The position numbers were made by a program, and so were the translations under genes. A DNA stretch of 64,000 nt, taken from contig OX437086.1 in the NCBI GenBank assembly GCA_949299565.1, positions 166,919-230,918 on the forward strand, read 5' to 3'. Positions 33,689-42,877 of the stretch are shown here, piece by piece. How positions within the stretch are numbered: the stretch's first letter is position 1; every line of letters begins with the position of its first letter. The notes under the pieces are model-generated. The model did no database searches, had not been told where the DNA came from, and saw only the letters and a list, made by a program, of their open reading frames with translations. Source of the DNA: an uncultured Bacillota bacterium. Its GTDB lineage: Bacteria > Bacillota_I > Bacilli_A > RFN20 > CAG-826.

Positions 33689-34288
33689 TTATTCTACGTA
33701 TTTAATAACTACCGCTCGATTATTTCCTTCGCCTTCTGACTCGGTTTTAATGTGTTCCATGCCATTTAACGCGTTATGGACAGCCCTTCTTTCATCCGGC
33801 GTCATTGGATCAAGGTGTGCATCAACATGACTACGTAAAACATAGCGCGCCTCCTTGCGGGCTAAGTATGCAAGCCGTGAATATTTATCTTCTTTATAGC
33901 CATTAACATCTAAAAGAACGCGATAACGATGTTGGAAGTGATTAGAAACCGCTAAACGTGTCAATTCATTTAAAGCTTGCAGAGTTCTGCCGCCTTTGCC
34001 GATCAAAACCGGATTACGTGAAGAATTTAAAGAAATTCTAATTACACCGTTTTTGACTTCGCTTGTGGTCTCGATGTCGATTCCGAGTCCGGCGATAACT
34101 TTCTTTAAATATTCCTCAGCGTAAATAGAAGCATCTTCTTCATCAAACACTTCAATTGTGACCTTTTTTGAAAAAAGTCCCTTCTTTTCGTCGACAATTC
34201 TATAAACGAGGCTTTCAATCGCTACGCCTAATTCAAGAGCAGCATCATTTAAAGCTTCTTCTTTTGTTTTCGCAGAATATTCTTTCAT
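33689..34288 (-). CDS. jag: RNA-binding protein Jag/KhpB
   Basis: The 199-residue product has the Jag N-domain (about 1-50, EYSAKTKEEALNDAALELG), a KH domain with GKGG (PVLIGKGGRTLQALNEL) and a C-terminal R3H domain (RRAVH within DPMTPDERRAVHNAL). Jag (KhpB) binds RNA, pairs with KhpA and affects cell division and envelope growth in Gram-positives. It is eight bases downstream of yidC, the conserved spoIIIJ-jag order. Confidence 0.93.
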   Translation of the reverse strand: MKEYSAKTKEEALNDAALELGVAIESLVYRIVDEKKGLFSKKVTIEVFDEEDASIYAEEYLKKVIAGLGIDIETTSEVKNGVIRISLNSSRNPVLIGKGGRTLQALNELTRLAVSNHFQHRYRVLLDVNGYKEDKYSRLAYLARKEARYVLRSHVDAHLDPMTPDERRAVHNALNGMEHIKTESEGEGNNRAVVIKYVE

Positions 34289-34296
34289 TTTCTATC

Positions 34297-35874
34297 TTAC
34301 CTCTTTTCTTTTTTATTCATCCGCTTAGCCATCCATAATTGAGTGAAGACGGTTTGAAGCATTGAAACAAACGATCCAATAAGCCAATAAACGCCCATCG
34401 CGGAAGGCAAAGCAAAACCCATCAAAATCGTCATAATCAACATACCATAGGAAACCCATTTCATCGTTTTAGTGTTGCGATCTTGAGCTGGATTCGCTGT
34501 GGTGCGACTAAGCTTCTTAATTCTCCTTTTTGTAATCCATTGCGGGAGCATCATTGCCAACCATTGAGACACTGACATGAGCAAAAACAAGATTAAGGCT
34601 GTCCAGAAGCCCGTCGAGTTCAAATACCACTCGCCAGTAAAGTTGAAAAGAATTGACGAAATCGAACTAGAAAGCGACATGTTAAGGAATTCGCCAGACG
34701 AAAGAACCGCCGATCCTTGAAGAGCGCCCCAAACAGAGATAAAGACCGGGAATTGAATAATCAAAACAAGAATCATCGAGAAGGGGTTAATGTGGTTCCG
34801 TTTATAAAGCGCCATTTGCTCTTGAGCTAAACGTGCCTTCTCGGCTTGATTGGTGTTCGAATTTGGATATTTAGCTTGAAGTTTTGCCAATTGCGGCTGA
34901 AGAGCTTGCGTTTTTTGCTGATCCATCGTCGATTTGAATGTCAAAGCCAAAACAACAATACGAACAATGATGGTGACAAAAACAATAGCTAAAATCTGAC
35001 CAAAACCAGTAAGAGCCGGATCCATGCCGACTGAGAAAACATCGACTAGCCACGCAACAGGATAAACAATAAATCCTTCAAGGAAACCTTTGCCCCAAGC
35101 ATAGCCCCAGTCTTTCGCTTCTAGGGCAACTTCCCAGTTTTCAGCTTGTCCATAATGTCCGAAAGAACCGCCTGACGCTGTTGTAATGCAGCTGCGAGCG
35201 TTATTTAAAACGGTGTTGATGTTATTTTGATAAAGGGTAACAAAATCGTTGCTAGGGCAATTGCTGGCCCCTAAAGTCAACGCTAATTCGTGATTCCATT
35301 CTGTCCAGTTCGTCCAATTGTTGCCATCATCTCCATAAAATTTCACATAGCCATAGTTACGTAAAATTGAATTCTCGTTAGCAGAAACCCCTGCCTCGTT
35401 TCCAACACAATCAGGTTCAGAAAAAGGGTTGATGTCGTCAGCGCTTAAAGTTGGTATATCAACCGTAACTCCATCTTCAATCGCGGTCGCGATAGCTTCC
35501 TCAAGAACCAATTGGTCCATTTGCTTAAAATACTCAAAAGACGGCACGGTGTAGTTGTTCGTCAAAGCATTCGCAATGATTTCGCTATTTAAGCGCTGCG
35601 CCTTCTTAGCGGTAAAATTTCCGTTTCTATCAACAGGGATATAAGCATATAGCTCATCGTTTTCAGGAAAAACTTGCCATGACAAGCCTTCGCCTTGATA
35701 TGCCTCGGGTATTTCATCGTGATCAACGTAAATCGTGACACCCTGTTCATAAGGGTAGGCGATTGACGCTTTATCGAAGTTACTGCAAAAATTCTGTGTA
35801 CAGCCAGTCAAAGCTAGTCCACCGACAATAAGGGCCATGATCCCTAAAAATTTAATTTTCGTACTTTTTTTCAA
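34297..35874 (-). CDS. yidC: Membrane protein insertase YidC, lipoprotein form with large extracytoplasmic insert
   Basis: YidC inserts and folds membrane proteins. The N-terminus has a lipobox (LALTGC, Cys25). About 230 residues follow outside the membrane before the five-helix core (GFGQILAIVFVTIIVRIVVLALTF carries the hydrophilic-groove Arg; INPFSMILVLIIQFPVFISVW follows), and the tail is basic. At 525 residues it is about twice the length of B. subtilis SpoIIIJ (about 260), owing to the insert, which resembles the long YidC of some Mollicutes relatives only in general design. Its ATG overlaps the rnpA stop by four bases. Confidence 0.93.
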   Translation of the reverse strand: MKKSTKIKFLGIMALIVGGLALTGCTQNFCSNFDKASIAYPYEQGVTIYVDHDEIPEAYQGEGLSWQVFPENDELYAYIPVDRNGNFTAKKAQRLNSEIIANALTNNYTVPSFEYFKQMDQLVLEEAIATAIEDGVTVDIPTLSADDINPFSEPDCVGNEAGVSANENSILRNYGYVKFYGDDGNNWTNWTEWNHELALTLGASNCPSNDFVTLYQNNINTVLNNARSCITTASGGSFGHYGQAENWEVALEAKDWGYAWGKGFLEGFIVYPVAWLVDVFSVGMDPALTGFGQILAIVFVTIIVRIVVLALTFKSTMDQQKTQALQPQLAKLQAKYPNSNTNQAEKARLAQEQMALYKRNHINPFSMILVLIIQFPVFISVWGALQGSAVLSSGEFLNMSLSSSISSILFNFTGEWYLNSTGFWTALILFLLMSVSQWLAMMLPQWITKRRIKKLSRTTANPAQDRNTKTMKWVSYGMLIMTILMGFALPSAMGVYWLIGSFVSMLQTVFTQLWMAKRMNKKEKR

Positions 35875-36203
35875 GACTTTTCTCCAATCTCTTTCAGCAA
35901 TGCTTCAAGTTCGTTTTTGTTGGTGTGAAAATCGTCTAAATTGTAGTTTGTTTTCACAATAATAACTAGGTCAAACTCTTTCGCAAAATCCCATGAATCG
36001 ACAAGCATCGCGCGAATTTGCCTCTTTATGCGGTTGCGGACTACCGCGTTTCCGTTCTTTTTCGTCACGCGAAGCCCTATCCGTGCGTGTTTTTCTGTAT
36101 TGGCAAGAAAATAAATGACAAATGACGACGACTTAATTTTGTGTCCCGACTTCATTAAACGCGTAAAATCATCAAATTTCAGAAGTCGGTATTCTTTTTT
36201 CAT
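35871..36203 (-). CDS. rnpA: Ribonuclease P protein component
   Basis: RnpA assists the RNase P RNA in maturing tRNA 5' ends. The 110-residue basic protein has LKFDDFTRLMKSG at the N-terminus and the RNR-type signature VVRNRIKRQIRAML. It lies between rpmH (17-base gap) and yidC (4-base overlap) as in nearly all bacteria. Confidence 0.95.
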   Translation of the reverse strand: MKKEYRLLKFDDFTRLMKSGHKIKSSSFVIYFLANTEKHARIGLRVTKKNGNAVVRNRIKRQIRAMLVDSWDFAKEFDLVIIVKTNYNLDDFHTNKNELEALLKEIGEKS

Positions 36204-36220
36204 TGCTGGATCAAAAAGAC

Positions 36221-36355
36221 TTAAGCGGCGATTTTAGCACGGCCTTTCGCTCTCCGGCGTGATAAAACTTTACGACCATTATGGGTAGCCATCCGAGCGC
36301 GGAAACCAGCCACATTACTATGCTTGATTTTGGAAGGTTGATATGTTCTTTTCAT
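36221..36355 (-). CDS. rpmH: 50S ribosomal protein L34
   Basis: The reverse-strand frame encodes 44 residues, [18 protein letters not shown], then [19 protein letters not shown], an unmistakable L34. AGGAGG-like CGGAGGAA precedes the ATG. It is the first gene of the rpmH-rnpA-yidC-jag operon beside oriC. Confidence 0.97.
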   Translation of the reverse strand: MKRTYQPSKIKHSNVAGFRARMATHNGRKVLSRRRAKGRAKIAA

Positions 36356-36392
36356 TTTCTATTCCTCCGAAGTTCACGTTATACGCTGAAAG

Positions 36393-36421
36393 ATTATAGA
36401 AGTTAAAGACCTTTCGCTCAA
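36393..36421 (-). promoter_or_regulatory. Promoter of the rpmH operon
   Basis: The reverse strand has TTGAGC (36416-36421), a 17-base spacer and a perfect TATAAT (36393-36398), about 40 bases before the rpmH start. Confidence 0.8.
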
Positions 36422-36510
36422 TGAAATTCTTTTTGAAACGCACGCTCGCGCGTGTAGATAGATGGTGCGATTTAGATTAATTTGAACTTTTAAATGCATT
36501 GAGAGCGAAC

Positions 36511-36801
36511 TGTGGAAAAATTTTTGTCAACAACTCACTTTATAAGTTATCAACATATTTGTGGATAACTTCATTTTTGCTAGATTGTTTCAGCACTTTA
36601 TTTCTGATAATTAATGTTGATAAGTCGTCATTAAACAAATTTGTCCACACATGCTTGTCAACAAGTTTTTGAGTAAACCAGTTATTCACAAAATGCAGAT
36701 TGTGGAAAACTTAAACATCAGCATTCATCGAAAGTTTTTATATTTTCTTTGTGGATAACTTATTTTTATCGGTTTATCTAGTGATTTTTTATTGTGGATA
36801 T
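36511..36801. other. oriC: DnaA-box cluster upstream of dnaA
   Basis: This interval between rpmH and dnaA carries about ten DnaA-box-like 9-mers. Forward: TTGTCAACA (36524), TTATCAACA (36547), TTGTCCACA (36641), TTGTCAACA (36655), TTATTCACA (36682). Reverse: TGTGGATAA (36560 and 36750, perfect consensus), TGTTGATAA (36615), TGTGGAAAA (36511, 36701) and TGTGGATAT (36793). Surroundings are AT-rich. Gene orientation switches here. Together with the second cluster after dnaA this is the replication origin. Confidence 0.93.
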
Positions 36802-36824
36802 GTTACCTTTTTAGCCGTTCTTTT

Positions 36825-38189
36825 ATGGATAAAACAATAAGCGAAACAACAGCTCTCTGGGATCGAGTGCTCAAAAAGATTAATGACAAACTTCAAAACA
36901 AAACTACTTACGATTTTTTCTTTTCAGGCACTTACATTTCATCCATTGAGCAAAACCAATTGATCATTGTAACCACAACAAAAATAGCGAGCGAAATCTT
37001 AAGCACTTCATACAAAGCGCTTGTGGATTCAGCCATCCAAGAGGTCTCAGAAACGAATTATGAAGCGGTTTTTATCGATAAAGATTCTCTTAAAAAATCT
37101 CAGAAAAAAATTACAAATACAACAAGAAAATATTTCCAAAATTCTTGTTTGAATCCTAAATATAATTTTGAAAATTTTGTTGTTGGTTCTTCTAACAGAG
37201 AGGCTTGCCAAGCTGCTTTATGCGTAAGCCAAAATCCTGGTAAATTTTATAATCCTGTTTTAATTTATGGTAATTCTGGACTCGGAAAAACTCACTTGTT
37301 GCACGCTATCGGAAACGAAATAAATAAATGCTTCCCTTCTTATAGAGTGCTTTATATGCACGCACAAGATTTCCTAGATGAATATGTCAAATACGTCAAC
37401 GGCAACAAAACAGGCGAAAGCCTGATTGATTGGTTTAAAAGTTCAGTTGACGTCTTGCTTGTTGATGATGTTCAATTTTTAGTAAACAAGAAGAAAACAG
37501 AAGAAACATTCTTTTCGATTTACGATTCTTTCTACTCGATGAACAAACAAGTTGTCTTAACTTCCGATCAGCATCCATCAAAATTAAACGGACTTGATGA
37601 AAGATTAAAATCACGCTTTGTTCAAGGGTTGCCGTTATCAATCGATGCTCCAGAAAAAGAAACCTGTGAATTGATTCTAAAATTAAAAATAAAATCGAAC
37701 GGATTGGATGTTAATGATTTTTCTCCAGAAGTGATTTCTTTTTTTGCTGAAAAATTTAGAAAAAATATTCGTGAATTAGAAGGAGCTTTCGATCGTTTAC
37801 TCTTCTATGTCGTCAACATCAAAAAGACAAAAAAGATCGATATCGAGATAGCGATGGATTCTATAAGATCGCTTATTGATGTTAAAAATAGCGAAGAAGA
37901 GCTTTCGATGGACGCGATCGTTAAAGCCGTCGCGAATTTCTATAACCTCGCGCCATATCAATTGACTGGTAAAATACGCACTTCGCAAATCGCTCTGGCA
38001 CGTCATATTTCGATGTATCTATCACGAACACTCCTAAACGTTCCATTGATCAAAATAGGTGAATATTTCGGAGGCAAAGATCACACCACTGTGATTAACG
38101 GTGTAAAAAAAGTGGAGAAGATGTTGAAAACCGATACTGATATGCAAGATGCGATAAACAAGATAAAGGCGTCATTAAACATTAGTTAA
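36825..38189 (+). CDS. dnaA: Chromosomal replication initiator DnaA
   Basis: DnaA binds DnaA boxes and melts oriC. Domains: helical domain I (MDKTISETTALWDRVLKKI), linker, AAA+ domain with Walker A GNSGLGKTH, Walker B VDDVQFL and arginine-finger region, and domain IV with the box-recognition sequence KDHTTVINGVKKVEKM. Length is 454 residues. I prefer the ATG at 36825, which starts domain I; a TTG at 36792 in frame would add 11 residues and overlaps a DnaA box. No strong Shine-Dalgarno is seen at either. A DnaA box over the upstream frame suggests autoregulation. Confidence 0.95.
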   Translation: MDKTISETTALWDRVLKKINDKLQNKTTYDFFFSGTYISSIEQNQLIIVTTTKIASEILSTSYKALVDSAIQEVSETNYEAVFIDKDSLKKSQKKITNTTRKYFQNSCLNPKYNFENFVVGSSNREACQAALCVSQNPGKFYNPVLIYGNSGLGKTHLLHAIGNEINKCFPSYRVLYMHAQDFLDEYVKYVNGNKTGESLIDWFKSSVDVLLVDDVQFLVNKKKTEETFFSIYDSFYSMNKQVVLTSDQHPSKLNGLDERLKSRFVQGLPLSIDAPEKETCELILKLKIKSNGLDVNDFSPEVISFFAEKFRKNIRELEGAFDRLLFYVVNIKKTKKIDIEIAMDSIRSLIDVKNSEEELSMDAIVKAVANFYNLAPYQLTGKIRTSQIALARHISMYLSRTLLNVPLIKIGEYFGGKDHTTVINGVKKVEKMLKTDTDMQDAINKIKASLNIS

Positions 38190-38236
38190 TATGCTGCTTT
38201 CACTGTTTTATACGTTAAATTACAACCGTTTCGGTA

Positions 38237-38310
38237 AGTGGATAAAAACAAGTTTTCCACCATTTCAACATTGCTAATGATTATTATTAATAAATATATA
38301 AAAGTAGAGA
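38237..38310. other. Second DnaA-box group and AT-rich stretch between dnaA and dnaN
   Basis: AGTGGATAA (38237-38245) and TTTTCCACC (38253-38261) are one to three mismatches from DnaA boxes. They are followed at about 38277-38302 by AT-only sequence with ATT/AAT triplets. In Bacillus the unwinding region lies here, so this may be the melting site of a bipartite origin. Confidence 0.5.
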
Positions 38311-38328
38311 AGAAAGGATACGTAGAGT

Positions 38329-39450
38329 ATGCGCTTCACAATCGCTAAAGCTAAATTTGAAAAAGCTCTAAACATCGCTAGTCATGCAATCGGAAGCCGT
38401 TCAGCCAATCCGCTTTTGATGTGTTTTAAACTTGAAGTCAGTGCCAAAGGATTAGAAATCACTTCTTCTAATAATGACATTTCAATTTGGACCTTAATTC
38501 CAATAGAAGAAAACGGAGGAGAAAACATCCGTTCAGTGATTCCTGGAGCCACTCTTTTGGATGCCAAAATACTTTCAGAAATTGTTCATAAATTTGAAGG
38601 TAACGAAGTTTCTGTCGATGTTGTTGATGATGCGATTGCGAAAATCGATGACGGACGTGCTGTTTTTAAACTCAACTGCGTAAAAGCGGAAGAGTATCCG
38701 GATATCGATATGGAGAGAAGTGGAAATTCCTTCACTTTAGATTCTGCGGGCTTGATTCAACTTGTTGATCAAACAGCGTTTGCGGCACTTGACAAAGATA
38801 CAAGGCCGATTCTTACAGCAATAAATTTGAAAGCCGAAGCTGGAAAGCTCATCGCTACAGCAACTGACTCTGCTCGTCTGTCGAGAAAGAGCACGGAAGT
38901 TGACTCAACTTTACGTTTTATCGCCAATATTCCGGCCAAGACTTTAGAGGACATTGTAAAACTTCTTGACGGGGTTAAGAGTGTTGAAATTTCTGCTTCT
39001 AGCGAAAAAGCAGTTTTCTCGTTCGCGAACACTTTGATTTCATGCCGGTTGATTGCCGGAGAATATCCGGTTTCAAATTCAATAATTCCTCAAAATTTCA
39101 GTTACTTCCTAGAGGTTAATAGTCAGCAATTGTTGAATGCCGTCGATAGAGCTTCAATCCTTTCAACTGATCGCGCTCCGGTTGTTAAATTGACGATGTC
39201 GGAGGAAAAGGTTGAGATTTCTTCTTCTAGTGATCAAAACGGAAGCGCAGCGGAGCAATTAACAACACTCCAATATTCCGGCGAACGCCTTGAAATAGCT
39301 TTCAACGCCTCTTTCGTCAGTCAGGCGGTCCGTGCTTTGGGGTCCGAAGATGTTACAATGTCTTTTCTTGGAGAAATGAAACCGTTTGTTATTAAAAATC
39401 CAAAAGACGATTCGATCGTCGAGTTGATAACACCGATGAGAACCCGTTAG
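38329..39450 (+). CDS. dnaN: DNA polymerase III beta subunit (sliding clamp)
   Basis: The clamp tethers polymerase and repair proteins to DNA. The 373-residue product has three repeated clamp domains and begins MRFTIAKAKFEKALNIAS; the C-terminal TPMRTR replaces the usual MPMR motif. GAAAGGA precedes the ATG. It follows dnaA as in nearly all bacteria and is closed by a strong terminator. Confidence 0.96.
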   Translation: MRFTIAKAKFEKALNIASHAIGSRSANPLLMCFKLEVSAKGLEITSSNNDISIWTLIPIEENGGENIRSVIPGATLLDAKILSEIVHKFEGNEVSVDVVDDAIAKIDDGRAVFKLNCVKAEEYPDIDMERSGNSFTLDSAGLIQLVDQTAFAALDKDTRPILTAINLKAEAGKLIATATDSARLSRKSTEVDSTLRFIANIPAKTLEDIVKLLDGVKSVEISASSEKAVFSFANTLISCRLIAGEYPVSNSIIPQNFSYFLEVNSQQLLNAVDRASILSTDRAPVVKLTMSEEKVEISSSSDQNGSAAEQLTTLQYSGERLEIAFNASFVSQAVRALGSEDVTMSFLGEMKPFVIKNPKDDSIVELITPMRTR

Positions 39451-39469
39451 AGGTAATAAAATCGAAAAG

Positions 39470-39498
39470 AAAAGAAACGCTGTTTAGCGTTTCTTTTT
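39470..39498 (+). terminator. Rho-independent terminator after dnaN
   Basis: AGAAACGCTGTTTAGCGTTTC (8-base stem AGAAACGC/GCGTTTCT) is followed by a run of seven T residues, 20 bases after the dnaN stop. Confidence 0.92.
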
Positions 39499-39499
39499 T

Positions 39500-39511
39500 T
39501 ACTACGTAGTA
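39500..39511. promoter_or_regulatory. Twelve-base palindrome upstream of the S4-recF-gyrBA operon
   Basis: TACTACGTAGTA is a perfect palindrome between the dnaN terminator and the start of the next gene at 39525, extended by another GTA. The position suits an operator; no protein can be named for it. Confidence 0.4.
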
Positions 39512-39524
39512 GTAAAATATTTCC

Positions 39525-39749
39525 ATGAGTGTTCAGACTTTCAATGTAGCTATTCACACTGAGACAATCGCGCTTGGACAATTTTTAAAATTTGTCGGAT
39601 TGATTGAGCAAGGCGGCGAGGCTAAGAGATTCTTAAATGAACACAATGTTTTGATAAACGGAGCAAAAAGAACGGAACGAGGAGCAAAATTAAAGCCTGG
39701 GGATGTTGTTGACGTTGATCAAAACACGTATGTGTTACAAAAAGAATGA
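39525..39749 (+). CDS. yaaA: S4-domain RNA-binding protein, YaaA/RlbA type
   Basis: The 74-residue product has an S4 fold (LGQFLKFVGLIEQGGEAKRFL, NVLINGAKRTERGAKLKPGD). Homologues sit between dnaN and recF in most Firmicutes. In Bacillus the protein is implicated in ribosome assembly. The stop overlaps the recF ATG by four bases, showing translational coupling. Confidence 0.9.
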   Translation: MSVQTFNVAIHTETIALGQFLKFVGLIEQGGEAKRFLNEHNVLINGAKRTERGAKLKPGDVVDVDQNTYVLQKE

Positions 39750-40810
39750 TCATTAAAGAATTGACACTCAGGAATTTCCGCAACCACGAGCGGCTGTCGC
39801 TCGAGCCTGAAAAAGGAATTAATGTTATAACCGGTGAGAACGGAACCGGTAAAACGAATCTCGTCGAAGCGATTTATTATTTATCCTTCGGAAGAAGCTG
39901 GCGAGTTAAAGACACGCAACCATTAATTCTATCAGGCAGTCCTTCCTCGTTTTTGAAAGCTGATTTAGCGATCGGTAAGAGACATCATGAATTGGAAATC
40001 CTTTTGACTTCAAAAGGCAAAAGGATATCTCTCGATCAAAAACCCATCCGCCGCTTAAGCGAACTATCCTCGGTGATTAATGTTGTTCTTTTTACCCCAG
40101 ACGATGTCTTCTTGTTCAAAGATTCTCCGAGCAATCGACGTTCGTTCTTGGATACAAGCATTTCGAAACAAGTTGATGATTATTTGGAATTATTGCTCCG
40201 ATATCATCGCGTGCTTGAGGAGCGAAACGCTCTTCTAAAAAGAAAAAATCCTCAAACAGAACTTTTAGAAATCTTAACCGAGAAGCTTATCGCTTATGAA
40301 GAACCGCTCATCGCTTACCGTCTGCTCTACATTCAAAAAATAAATACCGTTCTTGACGAATGTGCATCGCGCCTTTATGGGAGGGCGAGAAAACTCCAAT
40401 TGAAGTATCAGCCGTTCATCAAAGTAAACGACTTCAAAAAAGAAGCGAAGGAAGCGTATCAGAGAAGTCTTGAAACCGATATGCGGCATCAAAGCACGAC
40501 AATCGGCATTCACCGAGAAGACTTTAAGGCATATTTGGACGGAAAGGACATCGCCATTTATGGAAGCCAAGGAGAGAACAGAATAGCAGCCATCGCTCTT
40601 AAGATGGCTCCTCGGTATTTAGTGGAAGACGCCGATCGTGAGCCGATAGCGGTATTGGACGATGTTTATGGAGAACTTGATCAAACAAGGCAAGGCACGC
40701 TCACGAATCTCTTGAAAGAATTTGGGCAATGCTTTGTGACTTCGCACCGAGGTTATAGTGTCGATAACGCGAAAATCTTCGCTTTGACTGGAAATAGAAA
40801 AGGAGACTGA
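39746..40810 (+). CDS. recF: DNA replication and repair protein RecF
   Basis: RecF loads RecA at gaps with RecO and RecR. The 354-residue SMC-like ATPase has MIIKELTLRNFRNHERL at the N-terminus, Walker A GENGTGKTN and C-terminal Walker B PIAVLDDVYGELDQ (with Asp-Asp). Its TGA overlaps the gyrB ATG by one base. Confidence 0.95.
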   Translation: MIIKELTLRNFRNHERLSLEPEKGINVITGENGTGKTNLVEAIYYLSFGRSWRVKDTQPLILSGSPSSFLKADLAIGKRHHELEILLTSKGKRISLDQKPIRRLSELSSVINVVLFTPDDVFLFKDSPSNRRSFLDTSISKQVDDYLELLLRYHRVLEERNALLKRKNPQTELLEILTEKLIAYEEPLIAYRLLYIQKINTVLDECASRLYGRARKLQLKYQPFIKVNDFKKEAKEAYQRSLETDMRHQSTTIGIHREDFKAYLDGKDIAIYGSQGENRIAAIALKMAPRYLVEDADREPIAVLDDVYGELDQTRQGTLTNLLKEFGQCFVTSHRGYSVDNAKIFALTGNRKGD

Positions 40811-42858
40811 TGAAGATGGAAGAAGAGAAAAAGACAATCGTCAATGAAAACAAAGAAGATGACGACAACCTTATTTACAAAATCGAAGAGGTTGAAGGCG
40901 AAGAAGAATTAGAAAAAGCCGACGAACATTATGATGCTTCTAACATCAAAGTCCTCAAGGGACTTGAAGCGGTTCGTAAACGCCCTGGCATGTACATCGC
41001 GAATACCGGTGAAGCAGGGCTTCATCATCTTGTTTGGGAAATAGTCGATAACGCTATCGATGAGTCTTTAGCGGGCTTTTGCCACAACATTGAAGTCACG
41101 ATAAATAAAGACGGTTCGATCAGCGTCCAAGATGATGGACGCGGGATTCCGGTTGATATCGTTGCCGATAGCGGGCTTTCAGGCGTTGAAACGGCTTTTA
41201 CCGTTCTCCATGCCGGCGGTAAATTTGGAGAAGGCGGAGGCTATAAAGTCTCAGGAGGTTTGCACGGAGTCGGCGCTTCTGTTGTCAACGCTTTATCGAC
41301 ATGGTGCGAAGTGACCGTCCATAAGGATGGCGGAGCCTATTTTGTTCGTTTTGAAGACGGCGGACACCCTGTTGGTCATCTCGAAAAGGTCGGGGAGGCT
41401 GATGATCAAGGAACGAAAGTTACTTTTATGCCAGATCCCGAGATCTTTACCGAAACAACGACCTTCAATTATGAAACAATTAAAACGCGTTTGCGGCAGA
41501 CGGCTTTTCTTAATGCCGGCGTCAAAATAATTCTCACTGATTTACGCGGAGAAAACGCCAGGAGCGACACTTTTTGCTATGAAGGCGGAATTAAGGAATA
41601 TGTTAAATTCTTAAATTCGAGCAAAACTCCGATAAACGCAAACGTCATCTATTGCTCTGGTGCCGAGAAAGTGACTTTAATAAACGGCGAAGTGGAAGAA
41701 ATTATCGCTGAAGTAGCGATGCAATGGACAGACACAGCGAATTCGAACGGCGTTTATTCTTTCTGCAACAATATTTTAACGAAAGAAGGCGGGACGCATG
41801 TGGACGGCTTTAATTCTGCTTTGAATAGAACGGTCAACTCACATGCCCGGCGTTTAAAGGTTTTAGGCGACAAGGATGATAATTTTGTCGGTGATGATTG
41901 CCGCGAAGGTTTAACGTGCATCATCTCTGTCAAACATCCAAACCCGCAGTATGAAGGACAAACCAAGACAAAACTCGGAAATACAGAAGTTCGAAAAGTT
42001 GTTTCGAACATTGTCAGCAAGCAACTTGATCAATATTTCCTCGAAAACCCTGATCAAGTCAATTTGATTTTAGCCACCGTTAAAAGAGCCGCGAACGGAA
42101 GAATGGCTGCTCAAAAAGCTCGCGAAACCGCGCGCAAAAGTTCGCTCACTATCACGAATCTCCCTGGCAAATTAGCTGATTGCTCGTCTAAGGATCCTTC
42201 TGAGTGCGAATTATATATCGTTGAGGGAAATTCGGCCGGCGGCAACGCAAAGAGCGGACGCGACAGCAGAACGCAAGCGATCCTTCCTTTACGAGGCAAA
42301 ATCCTCAACGTCAAAAAAGCTAATGAAGCACGTATTTACAACAATGCTGAGATCGGAAACATGATTACCGCTATCGGAGCGGGCATCGATTCTTCTTTTG
42401 ATGTCAGCAAAATCCGCTATCACAAAATCGTCATCATGACTGATGCTGATGTCGATGGAGATCACATTAGAATTCTCTTACTCACTTTCTTTTATCGTTT
42501 CATGCGGCCGCTTCTCGACGGAGGTTATGTTTATATTGCGCAACCACCGCTTTATAAAATCGATTACAAAGGGAAACCGTATTACGCCTATAATGACGAA
42601 CAATTAGAGAGACTTAAAAAAGCCCTCAATTTAAAACCCGGCTATCCGTTCCAACGTTACAAAGGGTTGGGTGAAATGGATGCCGAGCAGTTATGGGAAA
42701 CAACGATGGATCCGCAGGCGCGAAAAATGATTCGGATCACAATCGATGATGCGGCTGAGGCTGACAAAATCTTCTCCGATTTAATGGGTGATGATGTCGA
42801 ACCTCGTAAAACCTTCATCAACGAAAACGCTAAATTTGTAACAAATCTTGATATTTAA
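40810..42858 (+). CDS. gyrB: DNA gyrase subunit B
   Basis: GyrB supplies the ATPase and Toprim parts of gyrase. The 682 residues begin with about 35 acidic residues, then the GHKL ATPase ([44 protein letters not shown]), transducer, and Toprim ([30 protein letters not shown]), ending with [20 protein letters not shown] precedes the ATG. Length is slightly above the Bacillus 638 because of the acidic extension. Confidence 0.97.
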   Translation: MKMEEEKKTIVNENKEDDDNLIYKIEEVEGEEELEKADEHYDASNIKVLKGLEAVRKRPGMYIANTGEAGLHHLVWEIVDNAIDESLAGFCHNIEVTINKDGSISVQDDGRGIPVDIVADSGLSGVETAFTVLHAGGKFGEGGGYKVSGGLHGVGASVVNALSTWCEVTVHKDGGAYFVRFEDGGHPVGHLEKVGEADDQGTKVTFMPDPEIFTETTTFNYETIKTRLRQTAFLNAGVKIILTDLRGENARSDTFCYEGGIKEYVKFLNSSKTPINANVIYCSGAEKVTLINGEVEEIIAEVAMQWTDTANSNGVYSFCNNILTKEGGTHVDGFNSALNRTVNSHARRLKVLGDKDDNFVGDDCREGLTCIISVKHPNPQYEGQTKTKLGNTEVRKVVSNIVSKQLDQYFLENPDQVNLILATVKRAANGRMAAQKARETARKSSLTITNLPGKLADCSSKDPSECELYIVEGNSAGGNAKSGRDSRTQAILPLRGKILNVKKANEARIYNNAEIGNMITAIGAGIDSSFDVSKIRYHKIVIMTDADVDGDHIRILLLTFFYRFMRPLLDGGYVYIAQPPLYKIDYKGKPYYAYNDEQLERLKKALNLKPGYPFQRYKGLGEMDAEQLWETTMDPQARKMIRITIDDAAEADKIFSDLMGDDVEPRKTFINENAKFVTNLDI

Positions 42859-42877
42859 AAAGAAGAGGAGCAAAAAA

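Noticed and set aside
36792-36824. TTG start for dnaA giving 11 extra residues
   Set aside because: The extra residues are not DnaA-like and overlap a DnaA box; the ATG at 36825 begins a normal domain I.
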